A stretch of DNA of 64,000 nucleotides from Ignelater luminosus. Taxonomy: Eukaryota; Arthropoda; Insecta; Coleoptera; Elateridae. The position numbers and the translations under genes were made by a program. The notes under the pieces were generated by a model. It ran no database searches. It was not told where the DNA came from and worked only from the letters and a program-made list of their open reading frames with translations. Below are positions 47,201 through 59,129 of the stretch, one piece after another. The DNA lies in contig VTPC01091297.1 in assembly GCA_011009095.1 (NCBI GenBank), positions 195,948 through 259,947 of the forward strand, written 5' to 3'. The first letter of the stretch is position 1, and the number at the start of each line of letters is the position of its first letter.

Positions 47201-49795
47201 TTTTTGAGTTTGAGACAAGTATTTTGAATACGAAGTGCTTAAGCAATTTTAATTTCTATTTATCACCGGAAGTGCTATTCGTGTTAGGCCAAAAGCGATT
47301 ACCATTGACTCTTATCTTCTAACATTCTTGCCCAAGATTATGTGTGCAGATACTGAAAATAGCAGCATACGAAGGGCAATATCAAACAATTTTATGCTAA
47401 ATCTACAACACTAGGGGACACGATTGACTAAGAAATTGGTTTGTCATGTATTATTTTATAATTTATTTACTATCTGTCTAAATAACCATGAAACTTGAAA
47501 TTATTTCTTTCATGGTTATGTAGTTGCAAAAAAAAATACTTCTGGAATTACATCTGCCACAAATACATCTTATAGTTAGTGTAAAAATGGCACATATAGA
47601 GCGTCTCAGATCGAAACTATACAATAATACAACTATACCGAGCCTGGAAATGGAAAGAATCTTTCGAGATAGAATTTATATGGCAGTATGAGCAAAACAG
47701 TCGGTGCCCAAATTGAATTGCTTTTTCTTATATGGATTCCCCAAAGTTTTACACCTAAGCATCATAAAAGAATACGTCTGTGAATCACCGTTTTCTTTTA
47801 ATTTTGTAAATTGGCACTAAAGAGTTCACTAATAATAAAAGCATTAAATTAAAATTGTAAAACTGGTGGGACAATACTTAAAATTCAAAATCAAAAGTAA
47901 TTCTGAAGAATTCGTCTTTGATGAGTTAAAGCAACCAGTATCAGAATTACAGAAAAACCGAAGAAAGGGATAAAATCGATATAAAAAAGTAAATTTTAGT
48001 TTAAGGAATACAATGGTTATTGAAAACAGTTGTTGTGATACTTTTGTAATGTTAATGTAATTCGTCGTTATAAATTTTGGGTGACTATTTTTATCTTATT
48101 TTCTTCATAGATGCAAAAAGTCAATTTAACTGATTCTCTTTTATATCCACAAAAGCACCTTCTTGCTGAACTACTGGTTTACGTTTATGAAAATTGCGCC
48201 AAGATTGTCTTCGAATATTGAGACAAATATTATATTGATTCCATACTATACGTGTGATAAAATGCTCTTTAAGATCCTAACATGTTTAGTTCTTTTAGCA
48301 AAACTCTAATTCACTATTATAGGATTAGGTCACGTTGATTCTTACTAACAGAACAGCAGTCTTCCATACAACATTTGCAACCTGTATATAAAATTTAACA
48401 TTTTATAAATTAGTTATTGCAAGTTGAGCTTGAGTTGTTAAAACAACTGCATTTTTTAATCATGCAGAAAAACCATAAATGTAAGAACCAAAAAAAATGT
48501 TAAATCGATGTTATAACAAGTATGAAGTATAACCAATACTTTTTGCACCGAAGCTGTATACTTAAAAATTTAAAGAATTTACTATAAAATTTTCATTATA
48601 GTTTTTACTAAAAGTATCAAAGCTGAGTATTTTTATTATTATTACTGTTCTATTCTTGTCCACTTCAATAAATATAAACAAATCCCTATAAATAAATCGT
48701 TGACCCAACTCGCATCACTAACATCAGGTCGACGATCCTCATGGTTTATGAAGATACATAAACTTGTTACTTTGATTAAGCAAAAATAAAAATAGTCGTG
48801 GTATTAATTTCTACATAAAATTTAATATGTAGGTAATAAATAAAATATCTCTTTATCTTATTATTATTATTTTAATTATATTATGTAAATGCAAGCTTGT
48901 TTTATTAATATACAAAAGCCACTCGTGAAAGACAAAAAATTGTCGAAACAAACCATGTTACACCAAATCTGAAAATGTCAAGCAACAGCAAGAAAGAATC
49001 GTGTACATGCATAAAAAAGAGATTTACGTGCAAAAATGTAATCAGCAAAAATACTCATGCAAAAACCAAAATGGTACCCAAAAAATTGGTACAACATTGT
49101 TGGCTAGAGACCACCACTTACGCACATACTGCCCGCTGGCCACTGGACGAACGCCCCAAAAACAAAAATACAATTACACAATAGCCCCAACAAAATATAC
49201 GTAGGGCTAAAACAAAAACTACGTAGTATTTCTATTATTCAAAAAATATCCTTCTCTTCTTTTACTTTTTTTTAAACAAACCTACATGGTATCAAACATA
49301 TAAATCTTGCTTTACAAATTTTGTAAGGCATTAAAAACAAAGGATTTAAAGCAACATATTGCCCCTACAAAAAGGTATTAAAAACAGAAAGCAAAAACAC
49401 ATATGAAGATTCATTATCTAAGACAAAAAACAGGAAAATTATACTAACAAGTAATATCTATCAAAAACTCTATTTTCACTATGTTCTATCTAATTCTTGT
49501 ATACATGTTTATATGAAAAAGAAAAAAGGTTCACTACTCTAACTCTATGCATTCAATGTGCTTTGAGTTAAATTTATTCCTGAAAAGACATATCTTTGTT
49601 TATGTGTCATGTATTCTAAGTATATTGTTTGGTAAAATAGAAACCATTTTTAGCAACTTACATCTGCGTCCATCAGTTTGTACTTGGATACAATCTTGTT
49701 GTTCTTCAAAATCAATTAAGGGACATTTAAATAAAGCACCTGACCTATTTGTTTCTGGTTGGTAATTTTGACCTAATGGAGCACCAACCAATAAC
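35261..49795 (-). CDS. mew: Integrin alpha, PS1 (laminin-receptor) type, first exon(s) missing
   Basis: Alpha subunit of a cell-matrix adhesion receptor. Fourteen exons were resolved with all phases consistent (minus strand): 49795-49662, 43274-43007, 42928-42717, 38800-38593, 38532-38250, 38197-37959, 37898-37658, 37346-37190, 37127-36973, 36913-36660, 36604-36375, 36317-35986, 35767-35552, 35479-35261; about 1048 codons. The beta-propeller starts at LLVGAP and has three Ca-binding loops, [18 protein letters not shown] and DMDNNGYPD. Thigh and calf domains follow. A furin-type site RRRRS after an Asn/Ser-rich linker would give heavy and light chains, then a hydrophobic membrane helix and GFFKRNR. 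The signal peptide and roughly 50-90 residues are not seen. The PS1 assignment rests on overall resemblance and the cleavage site; integrin alpha itself is certain. Confidence 0.93.
38994..41514. mobile_element. Compound foldback element
   Basis: Outer arms of about 300 bp (38994-39290 and 41215-41514) are inverted copies beginning TAGTGCAAGAGCCACT / TAGTACAAGAGCCACT. Between them a block of about 450 bp occurs three times: 39400-39850 in + orientation, 39890-40400 in - and 40440-40930 in -. The first two form a near-palindrome centred near 39870. No transposase was recognised. Each block carries the word CTTTTAGTATCTTTGCC or its complement. Confidence 0.85.
41860..42120. repeat. Block with repeated TGGACGTCCA palindromes
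   Basis: TGGACGTCCA occurs twice (about 41874 and 41905). Diverged forms TGGACATCC, TTGGACGTAG, TTGGATGTCC and GGACATTC lie around it. The block may be a short interspersed element; its ends were not defined. Confidence 0.5.
46085..46872 (+). pseudogene. Mariner transposase remnant, interrupted
   Basis: Fragments in shifting frames read [37 protein letters not shown] and then [19 protein letters not shown] with [19 protein letters not shown]. This is the C-terminal half of a mariner transposase, with the last Asp of the DD34D triad in PND. The HDNA motif with the second catalytic Asp is removed by a 217-bp insertion. Stops and frameshifts make it dead. Confidence 0.88.
46362..46578. mobile_element. 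Small hAT-like MITE inside the mariner copy
   Basis: It starts CAGGGCCGGCCGAAG, and the inverted end reads CGGGGACGGCTGGAAG. The flanking 8-mers CTTCACTA and TTTCACAA agree at 6 of 8 positions. It splits the mariner frame exactly between HY and the downstream LMSH region. GC-rich ends; no coding capacity. Confidence 0.6.
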
Positions 49796-50791
49796 CTGAA
49801 ATGAAAAAATTTGACAATTAGTTTTTGCATCAATAAATGTAACACAAGAGATTAACATAACGAAATTTATACAATATTTATCTGTGGAGTCCTCTAAAGT
49901 ACTTTTCGGATATTTAAATCTTGATTTAAATATTTTTGTACCACAAGTCAACTCTTTTCGAGCTTATGCAGCATTTCTAGTCAGCAAGAGACAGTTTCCA
50001 AAACTTTTGAATGTTTTACAAACTGTTCATTTTAGAAACTATCTCAAGAAATACAAACTCAACGACAATGTCAATTTCTGATATTTCTACAAACTGTTCG
50101 ACATTATAGATTCAAAATCATGGCATAAAGTGAAAACAAACCAACATACTTTCCTTTAAGTCAGTGCTCTAACAGCATACCCGATAGTAATCAAAATCCC
50201 TATGCGTTCTTTTTACTTAGTGACATTATTTTGAGCTTCTAGTTTCAAACAATTTATGGAAATATCGGCAATTGACATTAAAACTGAATTTATCACAGTC
50301 GTCGTTTTCGCGAAACAATGAGGTCATAATCTAATGTTAAATAGTTATTTACGTACCAAGGGCAGAAAGTAATTTGTTGCAGTCGAGACGTGATTATTCC
50401 GCTCGAGGCGAAGCTGAGAACGTAATCACGTCGAGACTGTAATACTACTTACTCCCGTGGAAAGTACAACATTCTTTCCCGCCCTTATAACGTCCCAATG
50501 GCTGTAATGAATCATTACGTCCCTGTTTCAAACGAAAATGAATTTAGTTTACGGGCGAAATAGTTATTTTTGACATCGTCTAGAAGAACAGTTTCCAAAA
50601 ATGTTAACACAATTTTAAATATTTCAGTTAAGAAAACTGTCTTAGTTACTGCTACAAATAAAACCGTAAACTTGGCAACATCGTCGATATCAAAATTAGG
50701 TGTCCCATATTTAGTAATACGGTTATACTAAATTTGGTACCGACCGCACTCTTACTTATTGAAATAATGAATTTATGCAGGACTTTAGAAG
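49796..50791. other. Region upstream of the first resolved integrin exon
   Basis: No exon with a signal peptide was found on the minus strand. It contains a GC-richer near-palindrome at about 50355-50462 (arms share GTCGAGACGTGATTA-like sequence). It is probably more integrin intron. Confidence 0.5.
50355..50462. repeat. GC-rich imperfect hairpin
   Basis: The left arm CAGTCGAGACGTGATTA and the right arm TAATCACGTCGAGACTG pair at 15 of 17 positions around a loop with CGCTCGAGGCGAAGC. Weaker pairing continues outward to CCAAGGGCAG / CCCGTGG. Origin not recognised. Confidence 0.6.
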
Positions 50792-53406
50792 CAGTGGCCA
50801 GAGGCAGCAAAGCCGCCCCTTGTCTGCTGCCGCCGGTGCGCCTGTCATGTCCCAGGCGTGTAAACATTCCAAGTATTGGCGCCCGTCCCTAGTTCCTATT
50901 GACTGCTCCAGTAGCTAACAAATTTTAAGCGTTTGCAAGGATAACGTTCGTTGGTTCGTCAGTAGCAGGGTTGGGTATTTAAGCGTAAGAAACTACGTAA
51001 ACTACATGTAAAAAATAGAGTAAAATATGTAAAGCCTATTTTACATTATACTCTTTTTATCTAAATTCCCTTTCGAGTTTCGTTCGAGAAACTGCTAGTC
51101 AATTCTAGTATAATGTAAATTCGACATTTGACATTCGATTTTGAATCGGGTTTGTAGTATAGAAATATAGTTCATGTGCTATTTTTCCATTTGATCTGCA
51201 TGCTAAATTGTACTACGTTGAGCAAAAAGTCTCTAAGCCTAATTGTCAACTACAAAAGAAAAAACTTGGGATCAAGAATACCAGCGAATACTATTTTTGT
51301 AGTGGCTACGCTGTCACATGCGAAATAAATCAAGTTAATGCGGCATCATACTATTAAAAGCAGCGCTAGCCACTAGAAAAACTTTACAAGATGGAAACCT
51401 TTGGAAATCAGACTTCGCTGAGGCAATACCATTGACAGAGCTGAACAAGAAGTTATCCGGAAGGAGGGGAAAAATGAAGAAACCTTTTAGTACAGTTACT
51501 GGACATTGTAAGGTTTTTGGCGAAGCAAAATTTGGCCTTCCAAGAAACTTTGGACGGTGAGAGCAGCAGAGGAAACTTTCTGGAGTTGGTGAACCTACTG
51601 GCAAAATATGATCCTGTTTGAAGCAAACACCTGACGAAAATCAAGTTATGAAACACAAAGACCGTCGCCTACTTATCATCCCAGATACAGAACCAGTTTA
51701 TCAAGGTACCGGGCGATCACGTAAGGAAGAACATCATTCAAGCGGTGAAAGAAACCAAGTATCTCTGTATCGTTTTCGATAGCACGCCGGATGTTTCCTG
51801 CACGGACCAAACTAGTCAAATTCTGCGGTATGTGAAAATAGAAGGGTTCAAGGCAGCTGTAGTAGAGTCCTTTGTTGATATCATTGAAATCAGAGGTAAA
51901 AACGCTGAACAGATGGCGAAAATGATTTTGGAAAGGATCGACCAAGATGGACTCAACATTGAAAACTGTAGAGGCCAAGCTTACGACAACGCTGCTGTTA
52001 TGTTCGAAATATATACTGGAGTCCAAGCGAGAATTAATACAGTTAACCCCAAGGCCCAGTTCGTCGCATGCACTAACCACTCTTTAAACCTAGTTGGTGT
52101 TCACGCCGCTTCCATCGCTTCGGAATCTGTTACCTTTTTCGGGACGGTGGAGAAAATATATTTGTTCTTCTCGTAATCAACCCATCGTTGGGACGTTTTG
52201 ACTGCTGCTACTGGCCAAGGGGTAAAACGCCTGTTTGAAACCCAATGGAGCTCAAGACAAGAAGCTGTCGAATTGTTGAAGATTTATATTTCCAATATCC
52301 TGGATGTTCTCGAAGAGTTAATCACCGATAGAACAGAAAATGCAGTCACTCGATCGGATGCTATGGTGTTGCTACCACCAATGCAGTCCTTTTCCTTCCT
52401 TTGTTACCTCGGGTTTTGGTCTGAAGTCCTTTGAAAGATTAACGACATTCAACGGTATGCGACAAAAATTAAGACATTGAAATAATTTTTAGTTGAACAG
52501 CGAAATGAGATAGTGGACTGCAGTTTCAGCTACTCGAGACAGTTGTGCAAGGAACTTGGAAGCAGTTTTTCGGTGATGGATCGAAAGGTGCAAACTTGAC
52601 CTACGAAGAACTATGCCTGAGAGTGTTTGCATCCATGGACCGGATAATTTAAGAAATTAGTTCAAGGTTTGAGCAACTGAAAGAGTTAGCGAAGAAATTC
52701 TCCGTGTTGACCCCTGCAGACCTTTTTAATCCGGAATACGTCTGCGATTCAGTTAATTTGTCGGATGAAACCGATAAGGTGGAATTCCTGATCGAACCAA
52801 ATCGTCTTCGAAACTTTGTCGACGCATCTCAGGACCACCACAGACTCGTGCAGTAAGGACCTATGTAACTGTTACAGTATAACCTTAATATCTCTGTCCC
52901 TAACCTGGTGATACTGTTGCGAATTTGTTTGACCATCGGTATCAGTGTTGTGAAAGGAGCTTTTCTATGTTAAAACTGATTAAGTCCTATTTGAAGTCCA
53001 CTTGAGCCAGCTGAGGTTGTTCAATCTGGCAAGAACTTATAAACCAGATAGATTTCAAAGAAACGATAACCGAGTTTGCTGCTCTTAGAGCTAGGAAAGT
53101 TTGCTTTAAAGTTTCAAGCATTGTAGTTTTATTTTTAAGTTTGTTCTTGTTTATTTATTTTTATTTAGCATAGTATGCTGTTTAAATCTTAATACAAATT
53201 TCTAAATATAATCCTAACCAACAGTTAAATTACTTTCTTACTAGATAATTACAATTTAGAAACGCGGTTTAAAGTTTAAATGTTGGATTAAACGTTTACT
53301 TTCAGTTTTTAAATTTTTAAATTCGAATTTTTATCTCTTCTGAAGGAGAAAGGGCGGCGCATTGGAAGGTCCGCCCCGGGCGCCAATATCCCTTGCTACG
53401 CCACTG
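50792..53406 (+). mobile_element. hAT transposon (CAGTGGC ends), full-length but dead
   Basis: It begins CAGTGGCCAGAGGC and ends with the complement of CAGTGGCGTAGCAAGGG. Flanking 8-mers are TTTAGAAG (50784-50791) and TTTAGAGG (53407-53414), 7 of 8 identical. A subterminal ATTGGCGCCCG word occurs near both ends. The 2615-bp body carries a decayed transposase. Confidence 0.88.
51600..52434 (+). pseudogene. hAT transposase (DUF4371/ZMYM-like) remnant
   Basis: Reading across stops gives AKYDPV...HVRKNIIQAVKETKY, then an open stretch of 143 codons with CIVFDSTPDVSCTDQTSQIL, CRGQAYDNAAVM, GVQARINTVNPKAQFVACTNHSLNLV and FFGTVEKIY. A further open piece lies at 52198-52434. The DSTPD and CRGQ-YDN-A motifs with the HSLNLV block identify the RNase-H-like domain of hAT transposases. 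In-frame stops at several points show it is inactive. Confidence 0.88.
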
Positions 53407-53414
53407 TTTAGAGG

Positions 53415-54330
53415 CACAGTGTATATATATTTTTTGATTGAAGTTTTCTACTCAATGGAAGAGTAAATAAAAATAAAGAAATGTGTCCTTCCACTGGTGG
53501 ATTGTATGAACATGGCAACTATTGGTAGGATACAAGCAAAGATGCCATTATAATTACAGTATCTGCCCATACACGTTTCCAAGGGATGGATCGGCCAGTT
53601 CATGGCTCAGTGATGACTTGGTGAACACTATTTCCTGACATCAGATGAAATCAGACTGACGCCCCGCTTAAGCGACAAGACTTCAAAAAGAAAGGTTTTT
53701 GTTTGAAGTTTGAACTACTTATTTTTGTGCAGCACCAAATTTAGTTTATTGTGGCAAAAGAAGAAAGTCTTTGTTAAATTAATAAATACATTAAGGCAGT
53801 GCTGATTTAAAATAGCCCGTTAAATGTACTTTTTGATTATAACCTTTGTGAATTTTTAGTTAGAAATCCAGATGATAATTTTGCGATCACTGGAAGAAAA
53901 GCTGGTTTTAAGCAAGGTTGCCATCTGGCATTCCCATGTTTGTTTCAGAACTCATAGAAAACGGAAAACTTTCCAATCCAGGCTCAACTGCAGCGTTTTG
54001 GCTCTCTGCAAAGCGGTTTACGAAAGAAATTCTTTTTTTCTTATACATAAGTTAAACATAATGCAATAGGAAAGAAAAAGGGTAAGCAGCAAAAGGTAAG
54101 GGCACGAAAACAATCTTTGCTTAAGGATGTCAAATGCTTTGAGCAAATAAGCAATAACGTTCGACATGTAGAATGGTTAGTGTATAATGCAAGCAAATAT
54201 TACACCGACCTGAACTTAATTTGTGGAAATCACGCATCAAGGAGTGAAAATTGCGAAAGATGTTTGTTCGGTAGTGAGGTCAATCTCCTGGTAGTCTCAC
54301 TCATCAGTTTTTCTTTGACTTACAACAAAG
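53415..54330. other. Unassigned sequence between transposons
   Basis: Two open frames (53872-54069 and 54117-54338, +) have no recognised domain. No element ends recognised. Confidence 0.4.
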
Positions 54331-55325
54331 TCAGTTGATGTGAGGTAAAGTACCAACACCAAAGAAGATCGCAAATTGAGCTCAATAGAGATTTTCTCTC
54401 CGCTAGGGGCGTTGTCGTTTCATATTAAATTTGACAAGTTTGAACGTCAGTTTATAAGTTTGAGATTATTAAAATTTAAATGGAAAAAAGTAATTAATTA
54501 ATGCCTTATTGTCCTGTATTAAAAGCGTTTTTAAAAACCCAGTTTATATTTCTAAGGGGCTGTCCTTAAATTACGTAACGCTCCAAGGAGGGAAGTTCCA
54601 GAGTTGCGTTACACAGCGTTATCAAGAGGGGGGTGTGGAGTGGGCAAGAGTAACGTTACGTAACGATAAAATGTTGATAAAATATTATTTAAATTCATAT
54701 TTACTTGTCTAAACTCAAACAGTCTGTGTGTAGACCACAAAGGTCGCACGCGCCCTACTTCAATGCATTCCTTTCTAATAAAATTTTTTTCAATAAAAAA
54801 TTAGAACATTTTCATATTAAATGTGGAAGGGGGGGTTAGAGTGTTGCATTACGTAATATTCAAGGAAGAGGGGTTCAAATTTGCGTTACGGTTCCGTTAC
54901 AAGTGGGTGAGGGGGCATAAAAATCGTTCAATTTTGCGTTACGTAATTTAAAGACGGCCTCTAATTTTATGATGCAGATTACATGACAAGAGTTATTTGC
55001 GTTAACCTGATTTATTCAAAAACTGTTGCGCAAGCACCACAAAATTATGGAAGTGATGAAGATGACGCCGAAGAAATTGGAAATACAGTTACTCATACAA
55101 ACTTTGCAAAGAATAAAGAATAATAAGAGACAACAAGGCATTAATAATTACTGTTTTTTTTTAAATATTTTAAATTTCAATAACCTCAAACTAACTTCTA
55201 AATCGAAGTTAAAACTTCTCAAATTTAACGTGGAATAACAGGGCCCCTACGGGAGAGAAAATAGTTATCGAGTTCAATTTACGATCGTCTTTTGTTTGGT
55301 GTCGGTACTTTATCTCATATCAACT
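54331..55325. mobile_element. Element with about 90-bp inverted arms, split by a MITE
   Basis: Left arm 54331-54412 and right arm 55240-55325 are inverted copies sharing CAGTTGATGTGAG-TAAAGTACC, AAATTGAGCTC and ATTTTCTCTCC words with moderate divergence. The interior contains the Harbinger-like MITE and a short Lys-rich frame. Target duplication not found. Confidence 0.65.
54556..54961. mobile_element. Harbinger-like MITE
   Basis: The terminal 26 bases, GGGGCTGTCC-TTAAATTACG-TAACGC, match the inverted right end at about 22 of 26 positions, with TAA duplicated on both flanks (54553-54555 and 54962-54964). The 3-bp TAA target and GGG start fit PIF/Harbinger. 406 bp, no transposase; internal ACGTAACG words repeat. 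Confidence 0.78.
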
Positions 55326-58300
55326 GGTTTTGATTTACGAAGACCTCAACGTACTTGAATAATTTTCAGAAGATTTAGAAGAGGAATTTTAACAACCTTA
55401 GAATTCATATAGTAAAATGATGCTTGATTGTTAAAAGCTCTTGTTGTTTCGAACAGTTGAGACTCCTTTTATAATGAAATTAAATAGTATGAGATATTTT
55501 CCTTTTAAGTTGCTTTGAATAATTTAAGATTCCGTTTAAAGTAAATTGAACTTTTAATTATAAGTTCAGTATACAGTTGAGTATTTAAGTGCAATCCTTT
55601 TACCAACTTACTATTGTTCTTAGCAACACTTATGAGCATTTAGACAAATTTATATTTTCTAAATTGTTAGTGTTTGCGTTTCTTATCATCGACTGCAGGA
55701 TGACAGGGGTCATGAGTAATAATTGTCCACAGACGCGTCACTAACTGTAAACTAAATTACGCAAACGAGAGTTGATATTAATACCTAATGATAGTTTTCT
55801 GAGATTCTCTTCAGTAAAATGTGTTCGTCTGCAAGTTAAGAAACTGAGAGTATTAAAAAATTAATATTTTCAAATGCGTCCTTATTTATAAATTAAAAGT
55901 CACCAATGTGCCCTCAGTGAATGGCCTTCACGATCCCGCAGTCTGCATTGTCTTTTCATCTTTAGTCTGTCTTGTTTATTAGTCACGTTACGCCATCTAC
56001 CAGTTTGTTTTGCAGTTTTTACCGATTCGTGTGGTTTTAATGATAATGATTTGTTTGAATTTATTTTTTTTAATTTATTGCTTTGTTAAACATAATTAAT
56101 TTCGGTTATATTAATCGTCTTGGTGGCCAGTAGTGGTTCATTATAACCTGACACTACTGTATAATATGACTTTAAGAAATAGCGAGACAAAAACTAATAC
56201 TTCTTGGTTTCGTCAATTAGATTATTCCTGCTATTCGAAGCATTAAGGAGAAGTGATTGGAGTGTGAGTGGTGCCCATTAACTTATTTGATTATTCACCA
56301 AATACGATCTTCTGAATAGACCCAAACTTGACTTTAAGATATCTGTTGTTACCTATTGGACCTCTACTCGTCTTCCATTTTTAATTTTTTTGTTTTGCTC
56401 GGTACTTAGAATCCAAGCTTTACCTTAACGCAGTAACAAAGTTCCGAACAATTATCTCGAAATATTTCCACATAAGTGTAAAAGGAAGGCAGAAGATAAT
56501 TAATGAAATGCATTGAAAAGAACTTGCTAGTAGAATCAATTCCAATACATTCGATTCAAAACCAAGAAGAAATGCGTGGAGGCTTGATGTACAACTTCCC
56601 AGAATATACGCGTAAAGAAGTCTACGATGCTAACGATTGGTCTGAAAGAAACGTGAATTCTCTCAATTTGCAAAGTATTAAGAGAAAAAGATTAAACAAA
56701 ACTTGCTGTATCAAATTTCCGTTCATTTCAAACACTCTGTATATGCAAGTTCTTTAAAAGTTTTTAGAAGTCGATTTTATCTCTGCAGCCAACATGCTTT
56801 CGATGTGGACTCTAAAGTTAATTTCCTGCCTTAACAATGAGGGGTTGATAATAAGATCCACTAACAGCACATGCCACATCCATAATTATTGAATACGACA
56901 ATAATTGTCATCGTTACTGTATAGGGGATTGATTATTCAGACATCTCTATTAAATTTAGACCCGTATCGCCAAATGTATTACAGATTGGGGAGATATCGA
57001 TAACGTATCTCATTTACACACATTTGGTTTTTATAAATGAAACTGGGAATAATCATTTCCATATTTGATACACTTTAATTTACATATTTTGCTTAATAAA
57101 ACAATAATAAAATAATATCGCAGATGGAAAACCTTTTCTAAAAGAAAAAATCAAAATAAATTGGACACTTATGTAAGATGAGAGTAGCCTTATGCAGCGA
57201 ACTAAATGAACTTATAATTTTTTATTTTAGCAAAAATATCATTTCATATCCTACCATTTAAATGTCAATGTTAATTTCTGCTTAATGTTTTTTGTTAATT
57301 TTTTGTCTCTTGTTTTTCTACTTTGCATTAAATTAAAAACAGCCCGTTTTATTAATTTATTCTTTTGCTTTCCTAACTTTTCAGTAGTATACGATTCAAG
57401 ATTTTCAAGTTTCTGGAAACTTCCATGAATACTGAATAAATTGGCAACTTTCCCATCTTATATCAAGAAAATCGATGAAAACTGCACAAAAACGATGCCA
57501 TAAATTTATCTCAGATGTTAAGAAAAATAGAAGAGTTATTTTGACGGTCTATTTGTGACTCATGCAACTTCCCTATTCAGAAGACGAGAAACTTGCAATA
57601 CGGAAATAAAACCAGACGTAAACAAACTGACAAAGGCGGAGGAAGGCAGAAAATAATAAAGAAAAATGACTGCTAGCTACACCCTTACATAAATAGACCG
57701 TATACAAAGACATTTAAAATTGATTTTTGTGAAAGGTTACATCGTGTGAAATATCAGAAATATAGTTCAGGGGGGAGGAGTTCATCAATCAATTTTTATT
57801 TACTTTTTAATCGTTTTTCACAAAAAGCTTTTCTGAAGCAATTTAATGCTCCTAATACCCTTTTAAGTTTAATGATATAAAGTTGGGTTTGTTTCGTCGA
57901 CAGATCGTACATCAAACTGTTAACAAACACCCAATCCCCTTAATTTATTAGGGTCGTCTTTCGCACAAACGGCAGAATTTTCAGAAAAATGGGAATTGTG
58001 GTGTCAGAAATAATTGGCCTGTCACCCCTTATGGGGGTGTTTGACGTGACTCACCCCATAAAGTCTGTCATGGTACGTTATGACATCTGCATAGATTAAT
58101 CTATTTGTTAACTATCGGTATCGTATTTATCCCTTATTTATCGTTGCTGTCGTGAACAATTCCATGTACAATGCCGTATAATAAATAAGTAACTTAGAAT
58201 ATAAAATTAGATTTACTGAGGTTATAGTAATGAAAGATTTTCAAACGAATGTGCTCATTTAATAAGTAATTCAAAATCTGGCTGTTCAAATAGTTGTTAA

Positions 58301-59129
58301 ACAATTTACATCTTTACGATACATAATCACTAATCAGAACCCAGACAAATTTATGTAAGGCAGAGCATTTACCGAACAATACAAAACAAATGTTACAAGC
58401 TAACAAGCTTTTAGGGTCTCATGTTAGAAGAGGCATTCCACTGTCTTGAATACTACTAGCTCAATTCAAATGCACTTATTAACATAATACGGAATACTTT
58501 TCAAACACAAACCTGCCTGTTTTTTTAAAAACCTGCCACTTTTAAAGTTACAGTTTTATCAGTTACATTGGAAGTTGGTTATAAAATTTGACAATGAAAC
58601 CATAGTGCATTTAGTAATACCTGAAATTTAAAAATAAAATGCACAAAAGGAAATAATATTCCGAAAGGAATGTTCCCTTCCCCTAATTGATAGAATATTT
58701 AAAGTAGGCGCGTTTCGAGATTTCGTGTGCACGTATATTACGTAAATATCAGAGGTTTTCTTCTCTTAACCGACACAACACAATATTCTGTCATTCATAT
58801 TTTTGTAAATTTTAAAATGCATTCCCTTCCTTTAGTTGAAACAACGAAAAAATTGATACGTTTCAAAGCCCCAGCTATTAGTAGTTTGCATAGATTCCAC
58901 GGACACCTCTTCTTCCAACTAATATAACATAACGTCAAAAGTACAACACCAAAGTAGACTTGCTTCAAATCAAATGAGAGAATGACCAATCAAATTAAGA
59001 AAACAAATTAGATTTGTAAGAACTGCCTGAAATAATAAATATCTACGTAGTGTGTGTGTGTGCATAATCATCGTCAGTGAATATTAAAAATACATTTGAC
59101 TTCAGGTAAATAAATGAAGTTAGACATTT
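55326..59129. other. Gene-free AT-rich interval
   Basis: No gene is identified with confidence. An 84-codon ATG frame at 56503-56757 (+) has unremarkable composition and no known domain. Confidence 0.5.

Larger units (their letters stand above)
43275..49661 (-). other. 6.4-kb integrin intron with nested transposons
   Basis: No host exon recognised. It contains a TA microsatellite (43696-43711) and the nested hAT/mariner cluster at 45645-46991; the rest is AT-rich sequence. Confidence 0.8.

Noticed and set aside
48975..49184. 69-codon frame in the integrin intron, overlapped by another in a second frame
   Set aside because: Two overlapping frames of equal quality, Lys/Thr/Asn-rich, no domain; looks like chance in an A-rich stretch.
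56503..56757. 84-codon ATG frame
   Set aside because: Composition is fairly protein-like, but there is no recognised domain, no promoter or splice evidence and it lies in a repeat-rich interval; not called as a gene.
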